A stretch of 26,106 nt of DNA from Caryophanales bacterium UBA3668 (GTDB lineage Bacteria; Bacillota_I; Bacilli_A; RFN20; CAG-826), in assembly GCA_002373085.1 (NCBI GenBank), contig DFJP01000102.1, positions 1 through 26,106 on the forward strand, in the 5' to 3' direction. The notes under the pieces were generated by a model that saw nothing but the letters and a program-made list of their open reading frames with translations, did not search any database and was not told the DNA's origin. The translations under genes were made by a program, and so were the position numbers. Shown in pieces: positions 7,407 through 15,082 of the stretch. The first letter of the stretch is position 1; the number at the start of each line of letters is the position of its first letter.

Positions 7407-8687
7407 CTACTCTTCAGTGTAGGTAATGTAATTAAAGCCATACCCGTCTCCAAAGGCTCTGCAACCATCTATTCTTACGTTCTCTTCACCTGTACGAATG
7501 TAATAACTACTAACTGAATAAGTTCCTTGAACACTGACCACCTGACTCGTGGATATTTTATCAACGTTTTTAGAGCCATATTGTTCAAAGACTACACGTT
7601 CGCCAGTGACAGACTTCTTTATTTCACAAGTTAGTCTAAAGTATACTTCACCAAGATATTTTTCATATTGAGTAGGAAGTTGCACTCTTACAGTAAAAGT
7701 AATAGATAACTGGTTAGGCGCAATGACCCAAGTGACTTCACTAACAGCAAAACTGTCATGTTCAACCCTAGTGTATGTCTCTTCTCTTTCGGTTATGTTT
7801 AAGGTGAAAGGAATAGTAGTTTCATATCCTTTATTTGTCACCGAAAGGACTAATGGATATTCACCAACTTGTAATAAGTCGTAACTACCTTCTTTTACGA
7901 TGATTTGACTAGATATATCACTATCATCATCTCCCGCAAAAGCAGTGATTCCTAATTCTACGAAATCTAAAGATTTATATTTATGGATAGCGACATCTTT
8001 CTTAATCGATTCAGTCACTTCATCTTGATATTTGAAATATGGTTTTTCATTATCAATAACATTAAGTGTAAATTTATCTTTTTTTGATCTTCCATATTCA
8101 TCAACATAGACAACCGCGGTAACTTCAATTTCTCCGCTTGTCTTTGCAGTGAATTTATTATCGTCTAAAACATCTACTGAATTCTCTGTAGAGAAATAGT
8201 ATTTCACCAAAGCGTTAGAAGGGGTAACTGTGTAAGGAAAATCATACACTCTTTTAGTGCGGTATTCGTCTTGGACTTCTGTAACTTCATGTATAGTCGC
8301 TAAAGTCGCTACGGTCACTTCAATTTCATCACTATAATCATGCCACTCCGCTCTTAAGGTCGCAGTGCCATCACTTTTAGCCTTAACATAACCTAATGAA
8401 TCAACAGAAAAAATATCCGTGTTACTACTAGACCAAGTCGCAGTAGAAAAATAAGCGTCTTTCCCTTCTGCATTTTTCCCAACTGCCTTAAATAGATATC
8501 CATGGTCACTAACGAAAAGATAATCGTAGGTGAAATAATCAGATGATCGTTGTCGCTCAATCTTTAAATATCCTTTATCGGTAACCGGAGGAGTTTCTCC
8601 ACCTCCACCACCTGGATTAGGAGTGACACATCCAGTGATAAAGAAAGATAAGATAATAGAAATTGGAATAAAATTTTTATTTTTCAT
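7407..8687 (-). CDS. Ig-like surface lipoprotein, function unknown
   Basis: A 426-residue lipoprotein. The signal peptide ends in ITGC (Cys20), followed by a Pro/Gly linker (PNPGGGGG) that lets the body stand off the membrane. Two Big_2-like Ig units follow: about 40-128, with 'ATWSSSNTDIFSVDSLGYVKAKSDGTATLRAEW', and about 130-212. After these is a DUF5011/cadherin-like unit at about 214-300, with 'LGITAFAGDDDSDISSQI' and 'VGEYPLVLSVTNKG'. The C-terminal 120 residues are beta-rich and unrecognised. I see no catalytic signature. It is divergently transcribed from the CBM9-like gene, and its promoter has an inverted repeat at the -35. No Shine-Dalgarno precedes the ATG and the -10 lies 8 bases from it, again suggesting a leaderless transcript. 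Probable role: holding polysaccharide or displaying a surface domain (inference). Confidence 0.85.
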   Translation of the reverse strand: MKNKNFIPISIILSFFITGCVTPNPGGGGGETPPVTDKGYLKIERQRSSDYFTYDYLFVSDHGYLFKAVGKNAEGKDAYFSTATWSSSNTDIFSVDSLGYVKAKSDGTATLRAEWHDYSDEIEVTVATLATIHEVTEVQDEYRTKRVYDFPYTVTPSNALVKYYFSTENSVDVLDDNKFTAKTSGEIEVTAVVYVDEYGRSKKDKFTLNVIDNEKPYFKYQDEVTESIKKDVAIHKYKSLDFVELGITAFAGDDDSDISSQIIVKEGSYDLLQVGEYPLVLSVTNKGYETTIPFTLNITEREETYTRVEHDSFAVSEVTWVIAPNQLSITFTVRVQLPTQYEKYLGEVYFRLTCEIKKSVTGERVVFEQYGSKNVDKISTSQVVSVQGTYSVSSYYIRTGEENVRIDGCRAFGDGYGFNYITYTEE

Positions 8688-8695
8688 CTACTAAT

Positions 8696-8724
8696 ATTTT
8701 ACATTTGTTTTGATTGCTCGTTAA
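8696..8724 (-). promoter_or_regulatory. Promoter of the Ig-like lipoprotein gene
   Basis: On the minus strand, -35 TTAACG (8719-8724) and -10 TAAAAT (8696-8701) are 17 bases apart. The -10 ends 8 bases before the ATG at 8687, which predicts a transcription start within 1-3 bases of the start codon. Confidence 0.55.
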
Positions 8725-8734
8725 TTATTTAACG
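8719..8734. promoter_or_regulatory. Perfect inverted repeat in a divergent promoter region (candidate operator)
   Basis: CGTTAA-TTAT-TTAACG is a perfect 6-bp inverted repeat with a 4-base spacer. It covers the -35 of the lipoprotein promoter and lies 33 bases upstream of the -35 of the divergent gene. It resembles neither the LacI nor the ROK-associated operators found elsewhere in the window, so a third regulator may act here. Confidence 0.4.
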
Positions 8735-8766
8735 AAATATCACGTTTTTTGGATGAAAAAATCTAC

Positions 8767-8794
8767 TTGTTTTATTTTTACTATTTGCTATGAT
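8767..8794 (+). promoter_or_regulatory. Promoter of the CBM9-like gene, predicting a leaderless mRNA
   Basis: -35 TTGTTT (8767-8772) and -10 TATGAT (8789-8794) have a 16-base spacer. The ATG begins 7 bases after the -10, exactly where transcription should start, and no Shine-Dalgarno is present. Confidence 0.6.
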
Positions 8795-8800
8795 GTAAAT

Positions 8801-9295
8801 ATGAAATATTTACTTAACAACTTCACAGGTGAAATTGCTTCACCAAAAACTTCCTTCAATGTCACTAATAGAGGAACTTCGCTTGTCTTCTCTTTTGTCG
8901 CTGAAGAATCATCTTTGTTTTCATATTCCAAAAAAGATAATGATGACTTATGGAAGGGCTGTGTTGTTGAAGTATTTTTAGACCTTGGCGATAAGGATTT
9001 CTATTATGAATTTGAAGTTGCCCCTAATGGAGCTATCTTTGTCGCTAAAAAATATCCAGATCATTTAGAGTTTATCAAAAGCAATTTCTTCAAATCATCT
9101 GTAACTGTTAATGACAGCATTTACAAAGTAAATATGGAAGTCGATTTATCTAAACTTAAGGTTTCTCATATTGTGAGATATAACGCCTTTAGGATTGAAA
9201 ATGAAACCGCAAAAGAAAAGAGCAACAATCTTGAAGCTCTTTCTCCAACTCTATGCGATACTTTTCACATCAGAGATAAATTTATTAATTTATAA
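8801..9295 (+). CDS. Cytosolic CBM9-like carbohydrate-binding protein
   Basis: A 164-residue protein starting MKYLLNNFTGE. An upstream in-frame ATG at 8714 exists, but the promoter at 8767-8794 lies inside that extension, so the ATG at 8801 is preferred. The centre reads DDLWKGCVVEVFLDLGDKDFYYEFEVAPNG (about residues 49-78), matching the 'LW..D.VEVF.D....Y.EFE.nP.G' core of CBM9-like domains, which usually form part of secreted xylanases or surface glycan-binding proteins. Here the domain makes up the whole protein, and there is no signal peptide, membrane helix or enzyme domain. It therefore appears to be a cytoplasmic sugar-binding protein or an enzyme accessory. The 3' end overlaps the convergent PIG-L gene by 6 bases. 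Its biochemical role is unknown. Confidence 0.8.
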   Translation: MKYLLNNFTGEIASPKTSFNVTNRGTSLVFSFVAEESSLFSYSKKDNDDLWKGCVVEVFLDLGDKDFYYEFEVAPNGAIFVAKKYPDHLEFIKSNFFKSSVTVNDSIYKVNMEVDLSKLKVSHIVRYNAFRIENETAKEKSNNLEALSPTLCDTFHIRDKFINL

Positions 9296-10108
9296 ATTAC
9301 TTTCAATCTCTTTTCTTAAATCATCAACAAATGAAAGTGCAAATTCCTTAACATCAAGTTGAGGATTTTTTAATAATGGTTTCATATCGATAGCATAGCT
9401 AACCATCTTATATGAGTCCACGGAATGGGATTGGAAATATGTCGCATTTTGATAACGTCTTCCAATACTTGCTTTTGTATAGCTCTTGCCACCTGCAATT
9501 TGGCTTTTGAAGACATTAAGGATTTTCTTTTGAAGCTTTTCATTACGAGAAACATCAAATCCAACTTTACGGTCATCGCTAATCCAATCAAGTCCTCTCC
9601 ATACTTCGCAACCATAGAAGAGTTTTGGTTGGTCTTCTTTAGGTAGACTTCTAATTGCTTTAATGACTTTTAGAACTACTCCAACATGGGTTGGGTGTTT
9701 ATCAAGAACTGAATGAGTGTAAATAACTTCTGGTTTTAATTCTTTAATAACCTTGATGATGTCATTAGTCAATCTATCATCGCTTTTATCTTTCACTTCT
9801 TTAGAAGAATAGTTAAGCATATATAAGGAATTGTATTTGCCAATTTCTGCAGCTTCTTCTTGTTCCTTGATTCTTACTTCTTTCATCATTTCATCAGTGT
9901 AGTCTTTATATTCACCGGTTCTAGCAGATCCACCACCATCAGTGCATTCCACTAATGCGAAAGAATATTTCTTGGAATAGTAGCCTTTTAAAATTCCATC
10001 AATCGCCATGATTTCGCAATCATCTTGATGCGCGCAAATACATAGGTATTTAACTTTATTATCTTTTCTATTTGTTGGGTAATAGACAAATCCTTTTTCG
10101 AGTTTCAT
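9290..10108 (-). CDS. PIG-L/LmbE-family zinc deacetylase
   Basis: A deacetylase of the PIG-L/LmbE family, which removes acetyl groups from GlcNAc-type amino sugars. It carries the metal motif AHQDD (family AHPDD; His27, with Asp29/Asp30) and the distal HPTH motif (His138/His141), which supplies the remaining zinc ligand. TDGGGSARTG at about 57-66 is the usual active-site loop. There is no signal peptide, so it acts in the cytoplasm. I chose the ATG at 10108: AAGGTGG lies 8 bases upstream, whereas the in-frame GTG at 10120 falls inside that ribosome site. It has a very good promoter of its own. With GH20 and a NahK-like kinase in the window, an N-acetylhexosamine or chitin-oligosaccharide substrate is reasonable, as for archaeal diacetylchitobiose deacetylases of the same family; other acetylated sugars remain possible. 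It overlaps the convergent CBM9-like gene by 6 bases. Confidence 0.88.
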   Translation of the reverse strand: MKLEKGFVYYPTNRKDNKVKYLCICAHQDDCEIMAIDGILKGYYSKKYSFALVECTDGGGSARTGEYKDYTDEMMKEVRIKEQEEAAEIGKYNSLYMLNYSSKEVKDKSDDRLTNDIIKVIKELKPEVIYTHSVLDKHPTHVGVVLKVIKAIRSLPKEDQPKLFYGCEVWRGLDWISDDRKVGFDVSRNEKLQKKILNVFKSQIAGGKSYTKASIGRRYQNATYFQSHSVDSYKMVSYAIDMKPLLKNPQLDVKEFALSFVDDLRKEIESNL

Positions 10109-10116
10109 GTGTTTAT

Positions 10117-10124
10117 CCACCTTC
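10117..10124 (-). promoter_or_regulatory. Ribosome-binding site that decides the PIG-L start
   Basis: GAAGGTGG on the minus strand lies 8 bases before the ATG at 10108. The upstream in-frame GTG at 10120 is part of this site and so is unlikely to be the start. Confidence 0.7.
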
Positions 10125-10131
10125 GATAAAG

Positions 10132-10160
10132 ATTATAACTATGTTTTTTCATATGTGCAA
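10132..10160 (-). promoter_or_regulatory. Promoter of the PIG-L deacetylase gene
   Basis: -35 TTGCAC (10155-10160) and a perfect -10 TATAAT (10132-10137) are 17 bases apart on the minus strand. The predicted leader is about 17 bases and contains the ribosome site. Confidence 0.8.
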
Positions 10161-10208
10161 TTTTTTCACTAAACAAAATAATATATTGATGATTTGTGAT
10201 TTTTATAT

Positions 10209-10237
10209 TTTAAAAAATGAAAATAATTTATTATAAT
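10209..10237 (+). promoter_or_regulatory. Promoter of the GH94-like gene
   Basis: A perfect -10 TATAAT (10232-10237) lies 17 bases after TTTAAA (10209-10214), a weak -35. Transcription should start near 10244, giving a leader of about 20 bases. The 100 bases between this promoter and the divergent PIG-L promoter are AT-rich and show no other clear signal. Confidence 0.55.
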
Positions 10238-10263
10238 AGTTGTGAAGATTATTTTTTAGGAAT

Positions 10264-12747
10264 GTGAAAAAAGAAATGATTAATGAAATTTTAAAACTCA
10301 TCAAAGAAATAAAATCTGCGAAGTCTTCTAAAAATGAAAGCTCTTCAATCAACGATCAAATATTCTTTTTAAAAAACGATAATATCCTTGCTTTAAGAAA
10401 TCCAATCGGAGATTCTCGTTTTCCTTATACCGTTGATGGCTTAACTTTATGGGCCTATGCATCTGGTAACATTTCTATTAATCAATCTAATTTCTTTATC
10501 ATCCCTCCAACTGTAGAAGGAAAAGAACCATATATCAACTTCTATGGCGGTATTAAAAATAAAAATAACAAATACGATGTATTCTCTTTAACCGGTAATA
10601 GTGACACCGAACTTGGAATGAATGAAGAAACATACACTATCTTCAATCCTTCATATTGCTATTACATTAGAGTGATTAAAGGAATCATCTTTGCAACTAA
10701 ATTAACTGTTACCAAAGAAAAGAAGATTATATGCTCCGTGTACGCTATTAATAAGAGCAGAAAAGAAGTTGATGTTTTTTCTTCACTTTACTTTAATCCA
10801 CTACTCATTCATTCATCCGTAGAAGATGAAGAAACCAAGTGGTTTAGAACAGTTAAAATCGATAAAGAAACTGCATATTTTTCTTCAATTGAAGATCTTT
10901 CTAGAGAAATCCATTTAAATAACTTTGCGATTTTAAAAACTGCCTCTAATGGTGATTCAAAAGATGTCACTACTAGAAGAATGGATTATGTTGGGGATAA
11001 GAATCGTTCTATATCTCAATCAATTAATCTTAGAAATGGATGTTTTGTTAATCACTTACCATCCGCTAGCTTTACCGATATGGCGATTTATGGTGATATC
11101 GTTTCTAAACACCTATTACCAGGAGAATATTTAGAATCTAACTATCAAGTATCTATCTCCTTTAACAAGATGGAAGATAATGAAGAAGAATATAACTTAA
11201 CCACTAATGAGAAGTTATTTAATGAATCATTTAAGAAAAGACAAAACAATCTCAAGATTCACTTCTCTAAATTAAACGACTATAACCTTGATAATGAATT
11301 ATTCAATAACTTCCTTAAAAGTGTTATTGAACAAGTTGATTATGGTTCAAAAACTAAAAACTCATCTTTGATGCTACTTGGAATTAGAGATGTCTATCAA
11401 ATGATGGAAGCATCTTTAATCTGGGATAAAGAAAACGCGAGAAATAAGATTCTTGAATCTTTATCATATCTAGATCCAAGTGGAAGAGCACCTCGCCAAT
11501 ACGCCAAAGAATCCAAAGGAGATTCTCCTTTACTTGATAACCGTGAATTTATTGACCAAGGTCAATGGATTATTTCCACTATCTACAAGTATTTAGCGTT
11601 CACAAACGATTATTCCATCCTCAAAGAAGAATGTGGTTACTGTAAATTAATCGGTAGAAAAGCAGGAGAAAAGCTTGAAGAAAAAGATACAGTCTATGAC
11701 CATCTCATTAAGATTATTAATTTCTTAACAAGTAACATTGATAAATCCACTAATTGCTTAGAAGCAAATTATGGAGATTGGAACGACGCAGTTGATGGAC
11801 TTGGATTAAGCGATAAAGAAGCTTTTGGTAATGGAGTGTCCGTTATGGCAACTTGCCACTTATATCAAAACCTCCATGAAATGGAAGAAATAAGGAAAAT
11901 CCATAAAGACAAAAAAGATCCACATTACTTAAAAGTCGCAGAAGAAGTTGAACAAGGAATTCTTAATAACGCGATTGTCTCTAAAGGAAACGAAAGAAAG
12001 ATAGTTCACGGCTGGGGTGATAATAAATCATTCTATGTTGGAAGCTATGATGATGTAGACCATAAATCTAGATATAGTTCTACTTCCCACTCCTTCTTTG
12101 TTTTAAGTGGTTTATATAATAACCACAAAGATTTCCACAAAGATATTCTTAAAGCTAGAGATGCATTGGATAGTAAATATGGTCTATTAACTTTTGATCA
12201 ATATTTCGATAAGAAAGACGCTTATAAAGTTGGAAGAATTGTCAATCTTCCTAAAGGAACTGCTGAAAATGGAGCCACATATATCCACGCGGGTATGTTC
12301 TACGTAAGAGCGTTATTCCAAATGAATGAAGGCAAATTAGCGTTCGACCAAATCTATAAGCTCATCCCAATCACTCATAAAAACATCACCACTTCCCCAT
12401 TTGTAATGCCAAATTCATATGGAGATAATAAAGAACTCGGAATCGATGGAGAAAGTATGTCTGATTGGTATACAGGCAGTAGTAATACATTACTTAAGGC
12501 TATTATCTTTGATATGCTTGGTATCAAACCTCAAATTGGAGATACATTAGAAATTAATCCAACAAATTATTTCCCAAGTGATGAAGTTGATATTACTCTT
12601 CCAATTAAAGGAAAGACTGTCACTGTTAAATATCAAAACAAACATTCTGGAGAAAGAAAAATTTACGTTAATGATGTCTTACTTGAAGGCCATAACGTAA
12701 ATCTTAAGAAATATAGAAATAAAGTAACAATCAATGTTATTGATTGA
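10264..12747 (+). CDS. Divergent GH94-like disaccharide/oligosaccharide phosphorylase
   Basis: An 827-residue cytoplasmic protein of the GH94-type (alpha/alpha)6 phosphorylase fold; cellobiose and chitobiose phosphorylases are of about this length. The N-terminal third is a beta-sandwich region. In the barrel, GDWND (504-508) matches the GH94 motif that carries the general-acid Asp. GTAENGATYIHAG (665-677) contains the phosphate-contacting His (His675), and DWYTGSS (734-740) carries the Thr-Gly phosphate loop. The C-terminal cap has LGIKPQIGDTLEINP, as in GH94. Phosphorolysis would yield a sugar 1-phosphate, a natural feed for the phosphohexomutase gene nearby. The N-terminal part lacks familiar GH94 stretches, so it may belong to a separate branch or a related family (GH149/GH161 type). 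Start: GTG at 10264, with AGGA very close, or ATG at 10276, with AGGA rather far; undecided. It stops with TGA and overlaps the convergent GH16 gene by 11 bases. Confidence 0.82.
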   Translation: MKKEMINEILKLIKEIKSAKSSKNESSSINDQIFFLKNDNILALRNPIGDSRFPYTVDGLTLWAYASGNISINQSNFFIIPPTVEGKEPYINFYGGIKNKNNKYDVFSLTGNSDTELGMNEETYTIFNPSYCYYIRVIKGIIFATKLTVTKEKKIICSVYAINKSRKEVDVFSSLYFNPLLIHSSVEDEETKWFRTVKIDKETAYFSSIEDLSREIHLNNFAILKTASNGDSKDVTTRRMDYVGDKNRSISQSINLRNGCFVNHLPSASFTDMAIYGDIVSKHLLPGEYLESNYQVSISFNKMEDNEEEYNLTTNEKLFNESFKKRQNNLKIHFSKLNDYNLDNELFNNFLKSVIEQVDYGSKTKNSSLMLLGIRDVYQMMEASLIWDKENARNKILESLSYLDPSGRAPRQYAKESKGDSPLLDNREFIDQGQWIISTIYKYLAFTNDYSILKEECGYCKLIGRKAGEKLEEKDTVYDHLIKIINFLTSNIDKSTNCLEANYGDWNDAVDGLGLSDKEAFGNGVSVMATCHLYQNLHEMEEIRKIHKDKKDPHYLKVAEEVEQGILNNAIVSKGNERKIVHGWGDNKSFYVGSYDDVDHKSRYSSTSHSFFVLSGLYNNHKDFHKDILKARDALDSKYGLLTFDQYFDKKDAYKVGRIVNLPKGTAENGATYIHAGMFYVRALFQMNEGKLAFDQIYKLIPITHKNITTSPFVMPNSYGDNKELGIDGESMSDWYTGSSNTLLKAIIFDMLGIKPQIGDTLEINPTNYFPSDEVDITLPIKGKTVTVKYQNKHSGERKIYVNDVLLEGHNVNLKKYRNKVTINVID

Positions 12748-15079
12748 GTTTCTTCTTATAAATGAATAACGCTGCTACTAAGGTAGAGGCAAAAACAACA
12801 ATAATAGAAATGATGAGCGCAGTCCCATCATTTTTTATTGATGAATTAATAAAGCTAGGCGCATTATTGCCGCCATTACCCCAATAAGATAATAAGTAAG
12901 CATATCCAGTAGCGTAGCTTTGAGTGAAATGCTTCATTTGTTCACTTGCTAGTAAATTAAGTTCTTCACTAGTAAGCTCGGAGTATTGATGCGCTAAATA
13001 GGTTCTAGTGTCCATATCTGCGTTACATAAAGCGGTGTCTAACTTGTCTTTGAAACTTTGATAGTTATTGATAATGACACTATCAAGGAGATATGGATCT
13101 GAATTGCTTCCTTTATTGCCAATAATGGCAAATCTTACTGTCTCACCAGTTAAAGCGCCACTACTAACTCTAAAATAGTATCTAAAAGGCGAAGAACCAC
13201 TAGTTAAGGCTGAACAACTAATAGAAGTGAAAATGCCCCAAGAAGCCCCTTCATTTAATGAATAAAGCAAGGTTATAGTTCTTCCACCTGTTCCGGAATA
13301 AGAATATAAATCAACTTCGATATCTTTGAAGCTATCAATATCAAATTCCATCATCGCACAGGCTAAGTCATCAGTCTCACTATAAGTAGAAGCAAGAGCC
13401 TGTTTAAGTGGATAATACGGACTACCACTTGTTGAAGTCATAACTGCATTAGTTGGCTTCATCGCAATCGTATTAACATCGCTCTTCACATAATATTTGC
13501 AAGAAGAGAATCTCCAATTTTGATTAACGTTATTATTTGGCGCAATAACTCTTTCGGTGTTCACATTATCTGAAGTTTGTCCGTTGTTCTTAGTGAAGAA
13601 AGAATAACCAGTCGCGTTAGGAACTACTTCTTCCTCTTCTTCACTATATTTCAAAGAAATATTATCAACAAAGAATCCAAAATCATTCGATTCAGAATCA
13701 CAATAAATTTTAATTGTCTTTTTACCAGCAGGAATACTTAACTCTTGAGAGAATGTCGTCCATTCATTTCTACTCGCTAAAGTGCCAGTTGCTAAGATTT
13801 CTACTCCATCGGCATACGCTCTAGCAGAACCATATCCACGATAATTAAATGAATACACTAGTTTTTTAATTCCACGAATGTTTGGATTGATATATCTAAG
13901 ATATGAATTGCCTGTGTGATTCTCTCCAGAAATCTTGATTCCATATGACCCATTAGATTCATTAATGTCATAGCTATGAGAAACATTGACATCTCCACTA
14001 GTCTCAAAATGATCTTCTAAGCCGTATTTAAAATCACCATGAGGAACAAATTCTGTTTTTGGAGAAGTCGTTACTGTACGGTAATACTCTTCATATGTTC
14101 CTAACCCTTCAGGAACATTGATGTTAGTTTGATTCTTAAATGGAGTGTACTTGAAATAATCAAGTTCCATAAAGGACTTATCAAAATTAGGAATACCACA
14201 GAAAGAACTTCTTCCAGGAATCCAAACACCTAAAGTCACTCTTCCAACGTTATTGGAAATGTGATTTGGATTAGACCAGCTACCGATAAGGACTTCATCG
14301 ACAAACCATTTCACCATCTTCGTGTTATTTGAGTAATACCACTCTAAACAATAAGTATGAAATTTGTTGTCATTTAAATAGACAGGAGCTGCCACTCTTT
14401 GACTCTTATAAGTATCTTCATTTTTATATGTTGTACAGATAATTTGATTGAAATATAAATCGTCTTGATCTTCACCCTCAACATACGTTGGAAGTTCAAA
14501 ATCCATTTCGTTATAGTTAGTGCCACCACTTTCTCCGTAATTAAATGTCCAGAAAGCAGTACAAACACCTTCCATAGGCGCTACTTTAAATCTTGCTTCA
14601 AATCGACCAGGACCATAGACGTCTCTACTTTTAATACACCCACCGGTTCTAGTGCCATCTCGAGAATACACTCTTCCGCCACCAGTAACGTCATCATGCG
14701 CATATCCGTACCAATCATCTAGATCATAATTAAAATCATTATCTTTATAATAATCACCTAATGCGCGGAATAAGACTGTCTTATCAGTGGAATTGTAATA
14801 AACGTTTTCAGGGACTACTCCACTATTACGTGAAACACCACTATTTCCCCAAGCTTTTTTAGAAATAACCCAATTATCCATTGAGATACCATTAGAAAAA
14901 TCATCATAGAAAACATTATTTGTGTCTAATTCTTCTCCTGGTTCCACTCCAACATTATCCATTTCAGTTGAAGTTGCATTTGCCTCAAAATATGGGGTTT
15001 CTTGACGCGTAATTAATGAAGTAATCGCTCCAATAGCAAGTCCAAGAGCAAGGATAATTAATAGTGTTTTCTTTTTCAT
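12737..15079 (-). CDS. Membrane-anchored GH16 endo-beta-glucanase with binding modules
   Basis: A surface enzyme of about 780 residues. An N-terminal signal/anchor helix lies at about 4-23. The GH16 domain spans about 55-315: FYDDF.NG opening, 'GGCIKSRDVYGPGRFEARFKV' (146-166), and the catalytic motif NEMDFELP with nucleophile Glu191, Asp193 and acid/base Glu195. Because it is E-x-D-x-E, it lacks the beta-bulge residue (E-x-D-x-x-E) common in bacterial laminarinases. Next come a CBM4/9-like jelly roll (about 346-477, ending 'FGFFVDNISLKY'), an acidic linker EEEEE, a second beta-sandwich (about 488-670), a helical juxtamembrane region (about 671-735), and a membrane helix near 752-773 with the tail KKKLNQ. 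It thus acts outside the cell, tethered at the C-terminus. It is cotranscribed with the phosphohexomutase gene (3-base gap) under the ROK-type operator. Beta-1,3(4)-glucan is the likely substrate. Confidence 0.9.
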   Translation of the reverse strand: MKKKTLLIILALGLAIGAITSLITRQETPYFEANATSTEMDNVGVEPGEELDTNNVFYDDFSNGISMDNWVISKKAWGNSGVSRNSGVVPENVYYNSTDKTVLFRALGDYYKDNDFNYDLDDWYGYAHDDVTGGGRVYSRDGTRTGGCIKSRDVYGPGRFEARFKVAPMEGVCTAFWTFNYGESGGTNYNEMDFELPTYVEGEDQDDLYFNQIICTTYKNEDTYKSQRVAAPVYLNDNKFHTYCLEWYYSNNTKMVKWFVDEVLIGSWSNPNHISNNVGRVTLGVWIPGRSSFCGIPNFDKSFMELDYFKYTPFKNQTNINVPEGLGTYEEYYRTVTTSPKTEFVPHGDFKYGLEDHFETSGDVNVSHSYDINESNGSYGIKISGENHTGNSYLRYINPNIRGIKKLVYSFNYRGYGSARAYADGVEILATGTLASRNEWTTFSQELSIPAGKKTIKIYCDSESNDFGFFVDNISLKYSEEEEEVVPNATGYSFFTKNNGQTSDNVNTERVIAPNNNVNQNWRFSSCKYYVKSDVNTIAMKPTNAVMTSTSGSPYYPLKQALASTYSETDDLACAMMEFDIDSFKDIEVDLYSYSGTGGRTITLLYSLNEGASWGIFTSISCSALTSGSSPFRYYFRVSSGALTGETVRFAIIGNKGSNSDPYLLDSVIINNYQSFKDKLDTALCNADMDTRTYLAHQYSELTSEELNLLASEQMKHFTQSYATGYAYLLSYWGNGGNNAPSFINSSIKNDGTALIISIIVVFASTLVAALFIYKKKLNQ

Positions 15080-15082
15080 TTT

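Noticed and set aside
8714..8800. 29-residue N-terminal extension of the CBM9-like gene
   Set aside because: A -35/-10 pair lies inside it, with the -10 seven bases from the ATG at 8801, and the extension shows no family resemblance or coherent signal peptide.
9425..9646. Antisense frames opposite the PIG-L gene
   Set aside because: They are shadows of a well-supported deacetylase gene and lack ribosome sites and family features.
10109..10120. GTG start for the PIG-L gene
   Set aside because: The codon falls inside the ribosome-binding site of the ATG at 10108.
10160..10180. Possible fifth ROK-type site between the PIG-L and GH94-like genes
   Set aside because: The left arm ATTTTTT and the following CACT match, but the right arm matches CTAAAAA at only 5 of 7 positions in an AT-rich region.
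12745..12747. TGA read as tryptophan (code 4)
   Set aside because: TGA ends the GH94-like gene just after a complete C-terminal cap and ends the kinase gene in a typical ATGA overlap; no conserved Trp needs a TGA codon.
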